Part shown: positions 1 to 9,123 of the stretch, piece by piece | Layout: each line of letters opens with the position of its first letter | Numbering within the stretch: position 1 is the first letter of the stretch | Notes under the pieces: generated by a model | What the model was told of the DNA's origin: nothing | Databases searched by the model: none | What the model saw: the letters and a program-made list of their open reading frames with translations, nothing else | Program-made: the position numbers and the translations under genes | Source of the DNA: Brachybacterium sp042666875 | GTDB taxonomy: Bacteria > Actinomycetota > Actinomycetes > Actinomycetales > Dermabacteraceae | Length of the DNA: 64,000 nt | Direction of reading: 5' to 3' | Assembly: GCF_042666875.1 (NCBI RefSeq) | Contig: NZ_JBHTCX010000011.1 | Location: 248,001 to 312,000, forward strand

Positions 1-1
1 C

Positions 2-331
2 AACAGCGAGAAGGCCGAGGAGGCCAAGGAGTTCGTGAAGTGGCTGTGGATCGAGCAGGCGGAGTTCCAGACCGACTGGGCGCTCAGCTATGGCTTCCAC
101 ATCCCCTCGATCACGTCGGTGGCCGATGCCGCAGACGCCCTCAAGGACGGCAACGGCCTCGAGATCGCGACGATGGCGAAGGACATGGGCGTGACCGGGA
201 CCCCCGAGTGGACCGGTGAGGTCAGCACCCCGCAGGCCGACGCGATCAGCAACATCCTCAAGAACGGCGCCGATCCCGCCGAGGAGCTCGCCGCAGCGGA
301 GGAGGCCAGCAACCGGGTCCTGGACTCGTGA
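2..331 (+). CDS. Sugar ABC transporter substrate-binding protein, C-terminal fragment
   Basis: The 5' end lies outside the window; 109 residues and the stop remain. The fragment opens with the helix pattern EEAKEFVKWLW typical of the C-terminal lobe of family 1 extracellular sugar-binding proteins, and ends in an acidic, Ala-rich helix. Such proteins are lipid-anchored outside the membrane and deliver a sugar to the permease pair. The stop overlaps the GTG start of the next gene (GTGA) and two permeases follow, so this is the receptor of that importer. The ligand cannot be read from this fragment; the GH43-like enzyme at the end of the operon suggests a plant-derived oligosaccharide. Confidence 0.85.
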   Translation, partial: NSEKAEEAKEFVKWLWIEQAEFQTDWALSYGFHIPSITSVADAADALKDGNGLEIATMAKDMGVTGTPEWTGEVSTPQADAISNILKNGADPAEELAAAEEASNRVLDS

Positions 332-1452
332 GCACGCAGGCCACCACTCCGTCGGGAGCTTCGTCCGCGCACTCCGCCGGTTCCTCGGCCGGAGAGCCAC
401 GGACCCGTCCGTCGGCCGCTGTCGACCGCGGCGGTCGGAGCCGCCACGGGCCCGACGGCGCCGGCCCTGTTCGCACCGGGCCGACGAGGATCAAGGGCAA
501 CAACCTCGCCTTCTGGCTGTTCTTCACGCCGTTCCTGGCCGGGCTGGCGGTCTTCACGATCCTCCCCCTGATCTGGGGCGGCACGCTGAGCCTGTTCGAG
601 GCGCGCGGGACGGTGCTGCCCACCCGCTTCGTCGGGCTCGAGAACTTCACGGGCTTCCTCGTCGACACCGCGTTCCTGCAGTCGCTGCGCACGTTCATCG
701 TGTTCGCCCTGTTCATCGTGCCGGTGACCATGGCCGCCTCCCTCGGCCTCGCCGTGCTGATCAACGGGCTGCCCCGGTTCCAGACGTTCTTCCGCTCGGT
801 GTTCTTCCTGCCCACCGCGTGCAGCTACGTCGTCGCGTGCGTGGTCTGGAGGCTCTCGCTGTTCAACGGCCTGGAATCGGGCATCGTGAATCAGCTGCTG
901 GGCGTCGTGGGCCTGGATGCGGTCTCGAGCTGGCTCTCGGCCTCGCCGTACTGGTGGATCGTGCTGGTCTCGGTGCGGCTGTGGCTGCAGGTCGGCTTCT
1001 ACATGCTGCTGTTCCTCGCCGGACTGCAGGCGATCCCGACTCAGCTCTACGAAGCGGCCGCGGTCGACGGGCTCAGCCCCGGCGGGTTCCGCATGTTCCG
1101 CCTAATCACACTGCCGCAGCTGCGCACCACCTCCGCCGCGGTGCTGCTGCTCCTGCTGATCGCCGCCTTCCAGGCGTTCGACGAGTTCTACAACCTCACC
1201 GGCAACAATCCCGAGACCAGGCCTCCGCTGGTCTATCTCTACAACATCGCTCTCGGCCCACAGCAGGACTTCGGCACCGGCTCGGCCGGCGCCCTGGTGC
1301 TGACGGCGATCATGGTGATGGCCGGGCTGCTGCAGACCTGGCTGGTGGGCTTCGGATCCAACGACGACGGGGCCCGCACGGGTCGCTTCCGGTTCCTGCG
1401 GGGCCTCCGCCGCCGGGGCGCAGCGCCGGCCGTCGGGAAGGAGGGGCGATGA
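328..1452 (+). CDS. Sugar ABC transporter permease, MalF-type
   Basis: This 374-residue inner-membrane protein has a long Ser/Ala/Arg-rich cytoplasmic head (about 55 residues) and then about six membrane segments. The EAA loop, which contacts the ATPase, reads YEAAAVDGLSPGGF near residue 240. It pairs with the next gene to form the channel of a carbohydrate importer. The GTG start overlaps the stop of the binding-protein gene by 4 bp and its own stop overlaps the next start by 4 bp, so the three genes are translationally coupled. No ATPase gene lies in the operon; a shared MsiK-type ATPase encoded elsewhere is usual for actinobacterial sugar importers (family knowledge). Confidence 0.93.
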   Translation: MSTQATTPSGASSAHSAGSSAGEPRTRPSAAVDRGGRSRHGPDGAGPVRTGPTRIKGNNLAFWLFFTPFLAGLAVFTILPLIWGGTLSLFEARGTVLPTRFVGLENFTGFLVDTAFLQSLRTFIVFALFIVPVTMAASLGLAVLINGLPRFQTFFRSVFFLPTACSYVVACVVWRLSLFNGLESGIVNQLLGVVGLDAVSSWLSASPYWWIVLVSVRLWLQVGFYMLLFLAGLQAIPTQLYEAAAVDGLSPGGFRMFRLITLPQLRTTSAAVLLLLLIAAFQAFDEFYNLTGNNPETRPPLVYLYNIALGPQQDFGTGSAGALVLTAIMVMAGLLQTWLVGFGSNDDGARTGRFRFLRGLRRRGAAPAVGKEGR

Positions 1453-2303
1453 CCGCCCAGCTCAACATCGTCGGCCAACGACGAGGCAGCATCGGCCTGA
1501 CGCTTCGGTACGTGGTGGCGTCCGCGCTGGCGGCGGTGTTCCTCGTGCCGTTCTACGCGATGATCAAGACGGCGCTGTCCACGAACGACGAGATCTACTC
1601 GCGCGAGTTCGTGTTCTGGCCCAGCGACCCGCAGTGGCAGCGCATCCCGGAACTGTTCGCGGATCCGCGATATCTCGATGCCCTGATGAACTCGGCGATC
1701 ATGGCGGTGCTCTCGACCTCGCTGTCGATCCTCATCGCCTCGCTCGCCGGCTACGCGCTGGTGCGAATCCCCAACCGCGCGGCCAAGCCGATGTTCATCC
1801 TGGTCATCACGGTGCTCCTGGTGCCGGCCCCGACGGCGTTCGTGCCGAACTTCATCATCGTCGCCTCCCTGGGCTGGATCGGCACCCTGCAGGGGCTGAT
1901 CGTTCCCGGCCTGTTCAGCGCGTTCAACGTGTTCCTGTTCCGGCAGTTCTACGTGAACTTCCCCCGGGAGATCGAGGAAGCCGCGTACATCGACGGGGCA
2001 GGGTTCTTCCGCACGTTCTTCCGGATCGTCTTCCCCAACACGCTGCCGTTCGCCTCGGCGCTGACGGTGCTGGGGTTGATCGGCTCGTGGAACGCGTTCC
2101 TGTGGCCGCTGGTGGTCGCGGGCGACGGGCAGAACGCGATGACGGTGCAGATCTACCTGTCCTCGTTCCTGACCGCGCAGACCTTCGACTACGGAGGCCT
2201 GTTCATGGCGGCCACCGTCAGCCTGCTCCCGGTGCTGCTGGTGTTCTTCGTGCTCCAGCGCTACCTGGTCGCGGGCATCGCCGCGACCGGATTGAAGGGA
2301 TGA
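1449..2303 (+). CDS. Sugar ABC transporter permease, MalG-type
   Basis: A 284-residue permease with six predicted membrane helices. The EAA loop, EEAAYIDGAGFFRTFF, sits about two thirds along, and the tail VLQRYLVAGIAATGLKG is the usual MalG-family ending. It forms the importer channel with the upstream MalF-type permease. The ATG overlaps the preceding TGA (ATGA), and the stop touches the next gene, so all of these genes lie on one transcript. Family assignment is secure; the transported sugar is unknown. Confidence 0.95.
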   Translation: MTAQLNIVGQRRGSIGLTLRYVVASALAAVFLVPFYAMIKTALSTNDEIYSREFVFWPSDPQWQRIPELFADPRYLDALMNSAIMAVLSTSLSILIASLAGYALVRIPNRAAKPMFILVITVLLVPAPTAFVPNFIIVASLGWIGTLQGLIVPGLFSAFNVFLFRQFYVNFPREIEEAAYIDGAGFFRTFFRIVFPNTLPFASALTVLGLIGSWNAFLWPLVVAGDGQNAMTVQIYLSSFLTAQTFDYGGLFMAATVSLLPVLLVFFVLQRYLVAGIAATGLKG

Positions 2304-2306
2304 GTG

Positions 2307-3209
2307 ATGACCGCTGAACCGGCGTGGGAGGTGCCGCTGGCCGACCCTGCCGTCGTCCGCACGCCCGACGGGTGGATCGCCTACGGGACCGGTCCGGTGC
2401 GGGACGGTCTGGCCGTTCCCGCCGCCGTCTCGTCGGACCTCCAGCAGTGGGAGGGGATCGGCAACGTGCTCGAGGCCCTGCCATCCGAGGCGGGCGATTC
2501 GTATTGGGCGCCGGAGGTCTGCCACCGGGACGGCGCCTGGTGGATGTACTACTCGGTGGGCCACGACGACCGCGGCCACCGGGTGCGAGTCGCCCGGGCC
2601 GAGCACTCGCGGGGCCCGTTCCGCGATCAGGGGCTCGTGCTCACGCCCGACGAGCTGTTCGCGATCGACGCCTCGCCGTGCCGACTGCCGGACGGGTCGT
2701 GGTGGCTGTTCTTCGCCCGCGACGTCCTCGAGCATGAACGGCCGGGGACTCACCTGGCGGCCGCGCCGCTGCCGACGCCGACCACGCTGGGGGAGACGGT
2801 CCCGGTGCTGGAGCCGTACGCAGATTGGCAGATCTTCGAGCGGGACCGGGAGATGTACGGCTCCACGTACACCTGGCACACGCTCGAGGGCCCGCACGTC
2901 GTGGTGCGCGACGGCGTGCTGCTGCTGACCTACTCGGGCGGCTCCTGGCAGGGCCCCGGGTACCGCACCGCGTGGGCGCACGCCTCCTCGCCGGTGGGTC
3001 CCTGGGCACTGCCGGGGGCGGGGGAGGACGTGCTGCTGGCGACCGACGAGGAGTTCATCGGTCCGGGTCACAACTCGTGCACCGTCGGGCCTGACGGCCA
3101 GGATGTGATCGCGTTCCACGCGTGGGATGCGGAGCGCACCGGGCGCTTCATGCATCTGCGCGAGCTCCGCGTCGGCACGGACCCCGCCCGCCTCAGCGTT
3201 CGTAGGTGA
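2307..3209 (+). CDS. GH43-like glycoside hydrolase (five-bladed beta-propeller)
   Basis: A 300-residue protein without a signal peptide, so probably cytoplasmic. It has the order expected of a GH43/GH62-type propeller: an early LADPAVV (catalytic base Asp), AIDASPC in the middle (pKa-modulating Asp), LEGPHVV (general acid Glu) and a late GPGHNS His. Members remove arabinose or xylose from oligosaccharides; the exact substrate is not visible. ATG 2307 is preferred to GTG 2304 because AAGGGA is then 6 bases upstream. It closes the ABC-importer operon. Its end overlaps the convergent dfrA end by 17 bp, leaving no room for a separate terminator. Confidence 0.82.
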   Translation: MTAEPAWEVPLADPAVVRTPDGWIAYGTGPVRDGLAVPAAVSSDLQQWEGIGNVLEALPSEAGDSYWAPEVCHRDGAWWMYYSVGHDDRGHRVRVARAEHSRGPFRDQGLVLTPDELFAIDASPCRLPDGSWWLFFARDVLEHERPGTHLAAAPLPTPTTLGETVPVLEPYADWQIFERDREMYGSTYTWHTLEGPHVVVRDGVLLLTYSGGSWQGPGYRTAWAHASSPVGPWALPGAGEDVLLATDEEFIGPGHNSCTVGPDGQDVIAFHAWDAERTGRFMHLRELRVGTDPARLSVRR

Positions 3210-3708
3210 GGATGCGGTAGCGCAGGCCGTTGGCCGCTTCGTGCCACCCGGACTCCGGATCGGCCGACGTCTGCCGGAAGGCGCTGGGGATGTCGGGGGC
3301 GGTGGTGTCCCCGTCGACGTCGAGGTCGATCTCGGTGACGGAGAGCAGATCCGCGTCGTCCATCGCCTCCCGGTAGACACCGCCGCCGCCGATCACCCAG
3401 ATCGTCCCGTCCTGCGCGGCCAGCGACTTCTCCGCGAGGCGCAGCCCTTCCGGCAGGTCCCGCGCGCGTACCGCACCGTCCTCGGCGAAGTCGTCGTCGC
3501 GGGTGATGACGATGTTGGTACGGCCCGGCAGGGGGCGGAATCGGGGCGGGAAGGACTGCCAGGTCCGCCGGCCCATGACCACGGGGCAGCCCTGGGTGGT
3601 GCGCTTGAAGTGGGTGAGGTCCTCGGGCAGATGCCACGGCATCGTGCCGTCCGCACCGATCACGCCGCTGCGCGCCTGTGCCCAGATCATCCCGATGCGC
3701 GGACCCAT
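3193..3708 (-). CDS. dfrA: Dihydrofolate reductase
   Basis: Reduces dihydrofolate to tetrahydrofolate with NADPH. The 171 residues match the family size. Visible motifs are IGMIWAQ at the N-terminus, MPWHLPEDLTHFK (substrate pocket with the conserved acidic residue), VVMGRRTWQSFP, NIVITRD, and the nucleotide-binding IWVIGGGGVY. The ATG shares one base with the thyA stop (TGATG), the normal thyA-dfrA coupling that recycles the dihydrofolate made by thymidylate synthase. The 3' end overlaps the convergent GH43-like gene. Confidence 0.97.
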   Translation of the reverse strand: MGPRIGMIWAQARSGVIGADGTMPWHLPEDLTHFKRTTQGCPVVMGRRTWQSFPPRFRPLPGRTNIVITRDDDFAEDGAVRARDLPEGLRLAEKSLAAQDGTIWVIGGGGVYREAMDDADLLSVTEIDLDVDGDTTAPDIPSAFRQTSADPESGWHEAANGLRYRILTYER

Positions 3709-4511
3709 CAGACCGCGACCGGCGCTTTGATGCCCGGGTGGTGCTCGTAGCCCGCCACCTCGAAGTCCTCGAGGACGTAGTCGAGGATCGAGTCCGGGCG
3801 GCGGGTGATCCGCAGGCTCGGGTAGGGGTAGGGCTCGCGGGCGAGCTGCTTGGTGACCTGCTCGATGTGGTTGTCGTAGATGTGGCAGTCCCCGCCGGTC
3901 CACACGAAGTCACCGACCTCGAGATCGGTCTGCTGGGCGACCATGTGCGTCAGCAGCGCGTAGCTGGCGATGTTGAAGGGGACCCCGAGGAACATGTCGG
4001 CGCTGCGCTGGTAGAGCTGACAGGAGAGCCTGCCGTCGTGGACCTCGAACTGGAACAGGGCATGGCAGGGCGCCAGCGCCATCGCCGGGATGTCGGCCGG
4101 ATTCCAGGCGGTCACGATCAGTCGCCGCGACTCCGGGTTGGTGCGGATCTGCTGGACGACGTCACTGATCTGGTCGATCACGCCGCCCTCGGGGGTGGGC
4201 CAGGAGCGCCACTGCGCGCCGTAGACCGGGCCCAGCTCGCCGTTCTCGTCGGCCCACTCGTCCCAGATGCTCACCCCGCGCTCCTGCAGCCAGCGCACAT
4301 TGGTGTCCCCGCGCAGGAACCACAGCAGCTCGAGCGCGAGCGAGCGGAAGTGGACGCGTTTGGTGGTGATCAGCGGGAAACCCGCCGAGAGGTCGTAGCG
4401 GAGCTGGCGGCCGAACAGGCTGCGGGTCCCGGTGCCGGTGCGGTCGCCCTTGGGGCTGCCGGTCTCCAGGACCTCGCGCAGCAGGTCCTCGTACGGGGTC
4501 GGGATGGTCAC
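3708..4511 (-). CDS. thyA: Thymidylate synthase
   Basis: Makes dTMP from dUMP and methylene-tetrahydrofolate. The 267-residue protein has the ThyA landmarks: DRTGTGTRSLFG, FPLITTKRV, the catalytic Cys149 in LAPCHALFQF, RSADMFLGVPFNIASYA and GDCHIYDNH. The start is GTG at 4511 (VTIPTPYEDLL); its first bases overlap the stop of an upstream LacI-family gene by 4 bp, so translation should be coupled to that regulator. It is followed directly by dfrA. The enzyme is ordinary; the promoter-proximal sugar-type repressor in the same operon is not. Confidence 0.98.
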   Translation of the reverse strand: MTIPTPYEDLLREVLETGSPKGDRTGTGTRSLFGRQLRYDLSAGFPLITTKRVHFRSLALELLWFLRGDTNVRWLQERGVSIWDEWADENGELGPVYGAQWRSWPTPEGGVIDQISDVVQQIRTNPESRRLIVTAWNPADIPAMALAPCHALFQFEVHDGRLSCQLYQRSADMFLGVPFNIASYALLTHMVAQQTDLEVGDFVWTGGDCHIYDNHIEQVTKQLAREPYPYPSLRITRRPDSILDYVLEDFEVAGYEHHPGIKAPVAV

Positions 4512-5677
4512 CGGGAGCGCTCCTCGATATCTGGTGTGGGCGTGGGGCCGGACGTGGGTGCGGAGGCATCGGCCGCTCTCGGGGCATGGACCGCCCCGGA
4601 GGCGCCGGGCGCGCCGGTCACCTTCGTGGTGGACTCGCGGACGACCAGCGAGTACGGGATGTCCACGACGCGGGGTGGCCCGTCGAAGCCCTGGATCCGC
4701 TCGGTCAGCAGATCCAGGACGGTCGCGGCCAGTGCGTGCTTGTCCGGGGAGATCGTGGTGAGCGAGGGGAAGGTGAAGGGTGCGTCGGGCGTGTCGTCGT
4801 ACCCCGTCACCGCGACGTCCTCGGGAACCCGTCGGCCCAGGCGCCGCAGCAGCGCGAGCACGCCGATCGCCAGATCGTCGTTGCCGCACACGATGCCGTC
4901 GATCTCGGGGTGCGCCTCCAGCAGCGCCGTGGCTCCCTCGTAGCCATCGCTGCGCCGCCAGTCGTCGACCACCTGCACCGTGGCGGCCTCGGGCGGGAGT
5001 CCGTATTCGTGGATCGCGGAGAGGAAGCCGTCCCGGCGCAGTGAGCCGGAGCTGTGGGGCTGGTGGCCCTGCTCGGTGTCGATCGCACCCAGGAAGGCCA
5101 GGGAGCGCCGGCCGCTCTCGAGCAGATGCGTGGTCGCGTCGAAGGCGGCGGCCGCGTTGTCGATGCGCACGTAGTCGCTGCCCTGCGGGAGGGTCTCGGG
5201 CAGATGCTCGCCGATGAACACGGTGGGCTGGCTGGTGTGCTTCATCCGCGCGAAGAGCTCCTCCTCGAGCACCAGCGGATTGAAGATCACGCCATCGCCG
5301 AAGATGCGTTTGAAGCCCTCCAGCACCGTGCGCTCGGCCTCGCGGCCCCCCGAGGTGGAGTGGAGCACGATCGTCTGGCCGCGCAGCTGGGCCTCCTCGA
5401 TGAACTCCTGGGCGAGATCGGAGAAATAGGAGAAGTTCAGCGACGGCACCGCCAGGGTGACCATCTTGCTGGCCCCGGTGCGCAGCTGCTGCGCCGCGAC
5501 CTGGGGGCGGTAGCCCACCTGCAGGATCGCCTCGCGGACGCTCTCCCGGGTCGACTCGCGCACGTGCGGGTAGTCGTTGACCACGTTCGAGACGGTCTTG
5601 ATCGAGACCCCCGCGAGCTCGGCGACATCGCGCAGCGACGGAGGGCGCTGGCGGCCAGTCGAGGAGTGCGTGGGCAT
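4508..5677 (-). CDS. LacI-family transcriptional repressor (arabinan/GH51 locus)
   Basis: 389 residues. The N-terminal helix-turn-helix reads LRDVAELAGVSIKTVSNVVN with hinge region YRPQVAAQQLRTG, followed by a periplasmic-binding-protein-like sensor (SKMVTLAVPSL; GNDDLAIGVLALL; VAVTGYDDTPDAPFTFPSLTT). It probably represses the divergent GH51 genes and releases on an arabinose-type ligand. This is inferred from position and from the operator at 5800-5817. ATG 5677 is chosen because the protein then starts close to the HTH; ATG 5686 in the same frame adds three residues and is equally possible. A low-complexity tail follows the sensor. The stop overlaps thyA by 4 bp. Confidence 0.93.
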   Translation of the reverse strand: MPTHSSTGRQRPPSLRDVAELAGVSIKTVSNVVNDYPHVRESTRESVREAILQVGYRPQVAAQQLRTGASKMVTLAVPSLNFSYFSDLAQEFIEEAQLRGQTIVLHSTSGGREAERTVLEGFKRIFGDGVIFNPLVLEEELFARMKHTSQPTVFIGEHLPETLPQGSDYVRIDNAAAAFDATTHLLESGRRSLAFLGAIDTEQGHQPHSSGSLRRDGFLSAIHEYGLPPEAATVQVVDDWRRSDGYEGATALLEAHPEIDGIVCGNDDLAIGVLALLRRLGRRVPEDVAVTGYDDTPDAPFTFPSLTTISPDKHALAATVLDLLTERIQGFDGPPRVVDIPYSLVVRESTTKVTGAPGASGAVHAPRAADASAPTSGPTPTPDIEERSR

Positions 5678-5799
5678 ACCTATCATTCTCGCACCGAACC
5701 GGGCCGCGGCGGCTGCAGGGCGCGCAGCGGTGGGGTCGGGCGACCAGCCCGACGCGCCCGTGAGACCCCGTTGACGCGGTCCTCTCGCTGTGAAAAGGT

Positions 5800-5817
5800 G
5801 TTTGCAACGATGTAAAC
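5800..5817. promoter_or_regulatory. Candidate LacI-family operator, divergent lacI / GH51 region
   Basis: An 18-bp interrupted inverted repeat, GTTTGCAACGATGTAAAC, with outer arms GTTT/AAAC and a central CG, which is the usual LacI-family layout. It lies 98 bp before the first GH51 start and 123 bp before the lacI start, between the two genes. A direct repeat of GTCGCACCTG follows at 5824-5833 and 5837-5846; no role is assigned to it. Confidence 0.5.
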
Positions 5818-5915
5818 CTGGTTGTCGCACCTGATCGTCGCACCTGGTCATCGCATCGTGTCCCGTCGCACTGTCGCGCGAACCGGCGCCCACTCCCAGA
5901 AGGATCCTGACACCG

Positions 5916-7436
5916 ATGTCTCCTGCGCTGACCCTCACCGTCAACCCCGCCTTCCGCGTCGCGCCCGTGCGCCGCCGCACCTTCGGTGCGTTCGTCGAGC
6001 ACCTGGGCCGTTGCGTCTACACCGGCATCCACGAGCCCGATCATCCCTCGGCCGACGAGGACGGCTTCCGCACCGACGTCCTCGAGCTCACCCGTGAGCT
6101 CGGCGTCAGCTCGGTGCGCTACCCCGGCGGCAACTTCGTCTCCGGCTACAAGTGGGAGGACGGCGTCGGGCCCCTCGAGCAGCGACCCGCCCGCCACGAC
6201 CTCGCCTGGCACTCCACCGAGCCCAACACCGTCGGCCTGGACGAGTTCATGGCCTGGGCGAAGAAGGCCGAGGTCGAACCGATGTACGCCATGAACCTCG
6301 GCACCCGCGGGGTCGAGGAGGCCCTGGACGTGCTGCAGTACGCCAACGCCCCGCAGGGCATCGAGCTCTCCGATCAGCGCGCCGCCAACGGGTCGCCCCA
6401 GCCGCACGGCATCCGCATGTGGTGCCTGGGCAACGAGATGGACGGCCCCTGGCAGACGGGCCACAAGACCGCCGAGGAGTATGCCCGGGTGGCCACCGAG
6501 GCAGCCCGTGCCATGCGTCAGGAGGACCCGGACCTCGAGCTGATCGCCTGCGGCTCCTCGAACTCGCAGATGCCCACCTTCGGGGCGTGGGAGAACACCG
6601 TGCTGACCGAGGCCTACGACTTCGTGGACATGATCTCCGCCCACGCGTACTACTCGGAGAAGGACGGCGACCAGGCCTCCTTCCTCGCCTCGGCCGACGA
6701 CATGGACTACTTCATCGACTCCGTCGTCGCCACCGCCGACCATGTGCGCGCGAAGCTGAAGCGCGACAAGCGCATCATGGTCAGCTTCGACGAGTGGAAC
6801 ATCTGGTACCAGCACCGCGCCGAGTCCCGCCCGCCGAGCGGCGACGACTGGCCCGTCGCCCCCGTGCTGCTGGAGGATGTCTACTCCGCGATGGACGCCG
6901 TGGTGTTCGGCAACCTGCTGATCTCCCTGCTGCGCCACAGCGACCGCGTCGCCTCCGCGTCCCTCGCTCAGCTGGTCAACGTGATTGCCCCGATCATGAC
7001 CGAGCCCGGCGGGCGCGTGTGGAAGCAGACCACCTTCCATCCGTTCTCGCTCACGTCCCGCCACGCCAAGGGCGAGGTGCTCGACGTGCGGCTCCAGTCG
7101 CCGACGTTCGAGAACCAGCGCTTCGGCACCAGCACCTCGGGCGACGCGGTCGCGACCTGGGACGAGGAGACCGGCGACCTCACCGTCTTCGTCGTCAATC
7201 GCGACGCCTCGGGGCCGCTCGACCTGGGCGTGGACCTCACCGCCTTCGCCGGGCTCGAGCTCGTCGAGGCCCTCACCCTCCACCACGAGGACCCGTACGT
7301 GGCGAACACGGCCGACGCCCCCGACACCGTCACCCCGCAGAAGAACGACACGATCGCGCTCACCGACGGCCGCCTGACCGGTGAGCTGCCCGCGATCTCG
7401 TGGTCGATCATCCGCCTGAGCCGCACCGGCGCCTGA
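5916..7436 (+). CDS. abfA: Alpha-L-arabinofuranosidase, GH51
   Basis: 506 residues, the usual size for an intracellular GH51 enzyme, and no signal peptide. The (beta/alpha)8 barrel carries the acid/base Glu174 in WCLGNEMDGPW and the nucleophile Glu293 in SFDEWNIWY. FGAFVEHLGRCVYTG and VRYPGGNFVSGYKW are further family signatures, and a beta-sandwich tail follows. It releases terminal arabinofuranose from arabinan or arabinoxylan oligosaccharides. AGAAGGA lies about 10 bases before the ATG. A second, divergent GH51 gene starts 15 bp downstream, so the two are cotranscribed, probably under the upstream LacI regulator. Confidence 0.96.
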   Translation: MSPALTLTVNPAFRVAPVRRRTFGAFVEHLGRCVYTGIHEPDHPSADEDGFRTDVLELTRELGVSSVRYPGGNFVSGYKWEDGVGPLEQRPARHDLAWHSTEPNTVGLDEFMAWAKKAEVEPMYAMNLGTRGVEEALDVLQYANAPQGIELSDQRAANGSPQPHGIRMWCLGNEMDGPWQTGHKTAEEYARVATEAARAMRQEDPDLELIACGSSNSQMPTFGAWENTVLTEAYDFVDMISAHAYYSEKDGDQASFLASADDMDYFIDSVVATADHVRAKLKRDKRIMVSFDEWNIWYQHRAESRPPSGDDWPVAPVLLEDVYSAMDAVVFGNLLISLLRHSDRVASASLAQLVNVIAPIMTEPGGRVWKQTTFHPFSLTSRHAKGEVLDVRLQSPTFENQRFGTSTSGDAVATWDEETGDLTVFVVNRDASGPLDLGVDLTAFAGLELVEALTLHHEDPYVANTADAPDTVTPQKNDTIALTDGRLTGELPAISWSIIRLSRTGA

Positions 7437-7451
7437 GCAAGGAGAACTCCG

Positions 7452-9083
7452 ATGAGCAACCCTGCCCGCACTGTCACCACCGGCCTGGCCTCGGCGCTGA
7501 GCGCCCCCAGCCCCGGCACCGGTACCACCGGATCGACCGGCCCCTCCAGCAGGCGGACCGACGGGCCCGCGCGCGTGGTCGTCGACCTCGACCTGCCCGG
7601 CGCCACCATCTCCCGCCATCTCTACGGCCACTTCGCCGAGCACCTCGGCCGCTGCATCTACGGCGGCTTCTTCGTCGGCGAGGACTCCGAGATCCCCAAC
7701 ACCCGCGGCATCCGCCACGACGTGGTCGACGCCCTGCGCGCCCTGCGGATCCCCAACCTGCGCTGGCCCGGCGGCTGCTTCGCCGACGAGTACCACTGGA
7801 AGGACGGCATCGGCCCTCGCGAGCAGCGCCCCCGCATGGTCAACTCCCACTGGGGCGACGTGGTCGAGGACAACTCCTTCGGCACCCACGAGTTCATGGA
7901 CCTCGTCGAGCTGCTGGGCACCGAGGCCTACGTCAACGGCAACGTCGGCTCCGGCACCGTGGCCGAGATGAGCGAGTGGATCGAGTACCTCACCCGCGCG
8001 GACGACTCCCCGATGGCCTCCCTGCGCCGTGAGAACGGGCGCGAGGAACCGTGGAAAGTGCCGTACTTCGGGATCGGCAACGAGGCCTGGGGCTGCGGCG
8101 GCAACATGCGCGCCGAGGACTACGCCGCCCTGGCCCGCCAGTACTCGACCTACGTGCGCGATCACGCCGGCAACGAGGTCACGCGCATCGCGGCCGGCGC
8201 CAGCGATGACGACTACGGCTGGACCGAGGCGCTGATGAAGGCCATCGGCACCCTCAAGGGTCGCGAGACCAAGCCCAAGCCCTTCCAGGCGATCTCCCTG
8301 CACCACTACACGATGTCCGGGCCGTGGCAGGACAAGGGCAGCGCCACCGAGTTCACCGAGGACGAGTGGTACCTGACCCTCGCCCGCGCCGCCCGCACCG
8401 AGGAGCTCGTCGCCCGCCACTCCACCGTCATGGACCACTACGACCCGCACAAGCAGGTGGGCCTCGTCCTGGACGAATGGGGCACCTGGTGGAACGTGGA
8501 GCCCGGCACCAACCCCGGCTTCCTGTACCAGCAGAACACCGTGCGTGACGCCCTGGTCGCCTCGCTCCACTTCGACGGCTTCCACCGCCACGCGGACCGC
8601 CTGGTCATAGCCAACATCGCCCAGACCGTCAACGTGCTGCAGGCGATGGTCCTCACCGACCCGGACTCCGGCGCGCTGGTGCTCACGCCGACGTACCACG
8701 TGTTCGAGATGAACGCCGGTCACCAGGACGCCGCGGCGCTGGACGCCCACGTGCTGCTGCCCGAGGAGCCGCGCGAGATCGAGGGCCGCACCCTGCCGTC
8801 GATCTCCGCCTCGGCGTCGACGACGGGGGAGACGGCGCTGATCTCGCTGTCGAACCTGGATGCCTCCGAGGGCCGCACGCTCGTGCTGGACCTGCGCGGC
8901 CGCGAGGTCACCGGGCATTCGGCGCGGGTGCTCACCGGAGCGTCCTCTGCCGCGCACAACACCCCGGAACAGCCCGACGCGGTGGCTCCGGTGGAGCTGA
9001 CCACGGTGCGCGAGCACGAGCGCGGCCTCGAGGTCGTGCTCCCGCCGCACTCCTTCGCGACGGTGCAGCTGCAGCTGGCCTGA
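7452..9083 (+). CDS. Second alpha-L-arabinofuranosidase, GH51
   Basis: 543 residues. A 40-residue Ser/Thr/Gly/Pro-rich head precedes the barrel; it lacks a hydrophobic core, so it is not a signal peptide. The acid/base is Glu211 (FGIGNEAWGCGG) and the nucleophile Glu342 (LVLDEWGTWWNVEPG). HLYGHFAEHLGRCIYGG and LRWPGGCFADEYHWKDGIG place it in the same family as its neighbour but in a different branch, suggesting a different linkage preference rather than a recent duplication. AAGGAGA precedes the ATG. The intergenic gap of 15 bp supports one operon. Confidence 0.95.
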   Translation: MSNPARTVTTGLASALSAPSPGTGTTGSTGPSSRRTDGPARVVVDLDLPGATISRHLYGHFAEHLGRCIYGGFFVGEDSEIPNTRGIRHDVVDALRALRIPNLRWPGGCFADEYHWKDGIGPREQRPRMVNSHWGDVVEDNSFGTHEFMDLVELLGTEAYVNGNVGSGTVAEMSEWIEYLTRADDSPMASLRRENGREEPWKVPYFGIGNEAWGCGGNMRAEDYAALARQYSTYVRDHAGNEVTRIAAGASDDDYGWTEALMKAIGTLKGRETKPKPFQAISLHHYTMSGPWQDKGSATEFTEDEWYLTLARAARTEELVARHSTVMDHYDPHKQVGLVLDEWGTWWNVEPGTNPGFLYQQNTVRDALVASLHFDGFHRHADRLVIANIAQTVNVLQAMVLTDPDSGALVLTPTYHVFEMNAGHQDAAALDAHVLLPEEPREIEGRTLPSISASASTTGETALISLSNLDASEGRTLVLDLRGREVTGHSARVLTGASSAAHNTPEQPDAVAPVELTTVREHERGLEVVLPPHSFATVQLQLA

Positions 9084-9123
9084 GGGCGGGCCGTGGCTGG
9101 GCGCGTACAGGTAGGTTTCGGGT

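Noticed and set aside
2304..2306. GTG as the start of the GH43-like gene
   Set aside because: The next codon is ATG with better Shine-Dalgarno spacing.
5824..5846. Direct repeat GTCGCACCTG as an operator
   Set aside because: Only two copies without symmetry; no support beyond repetition.
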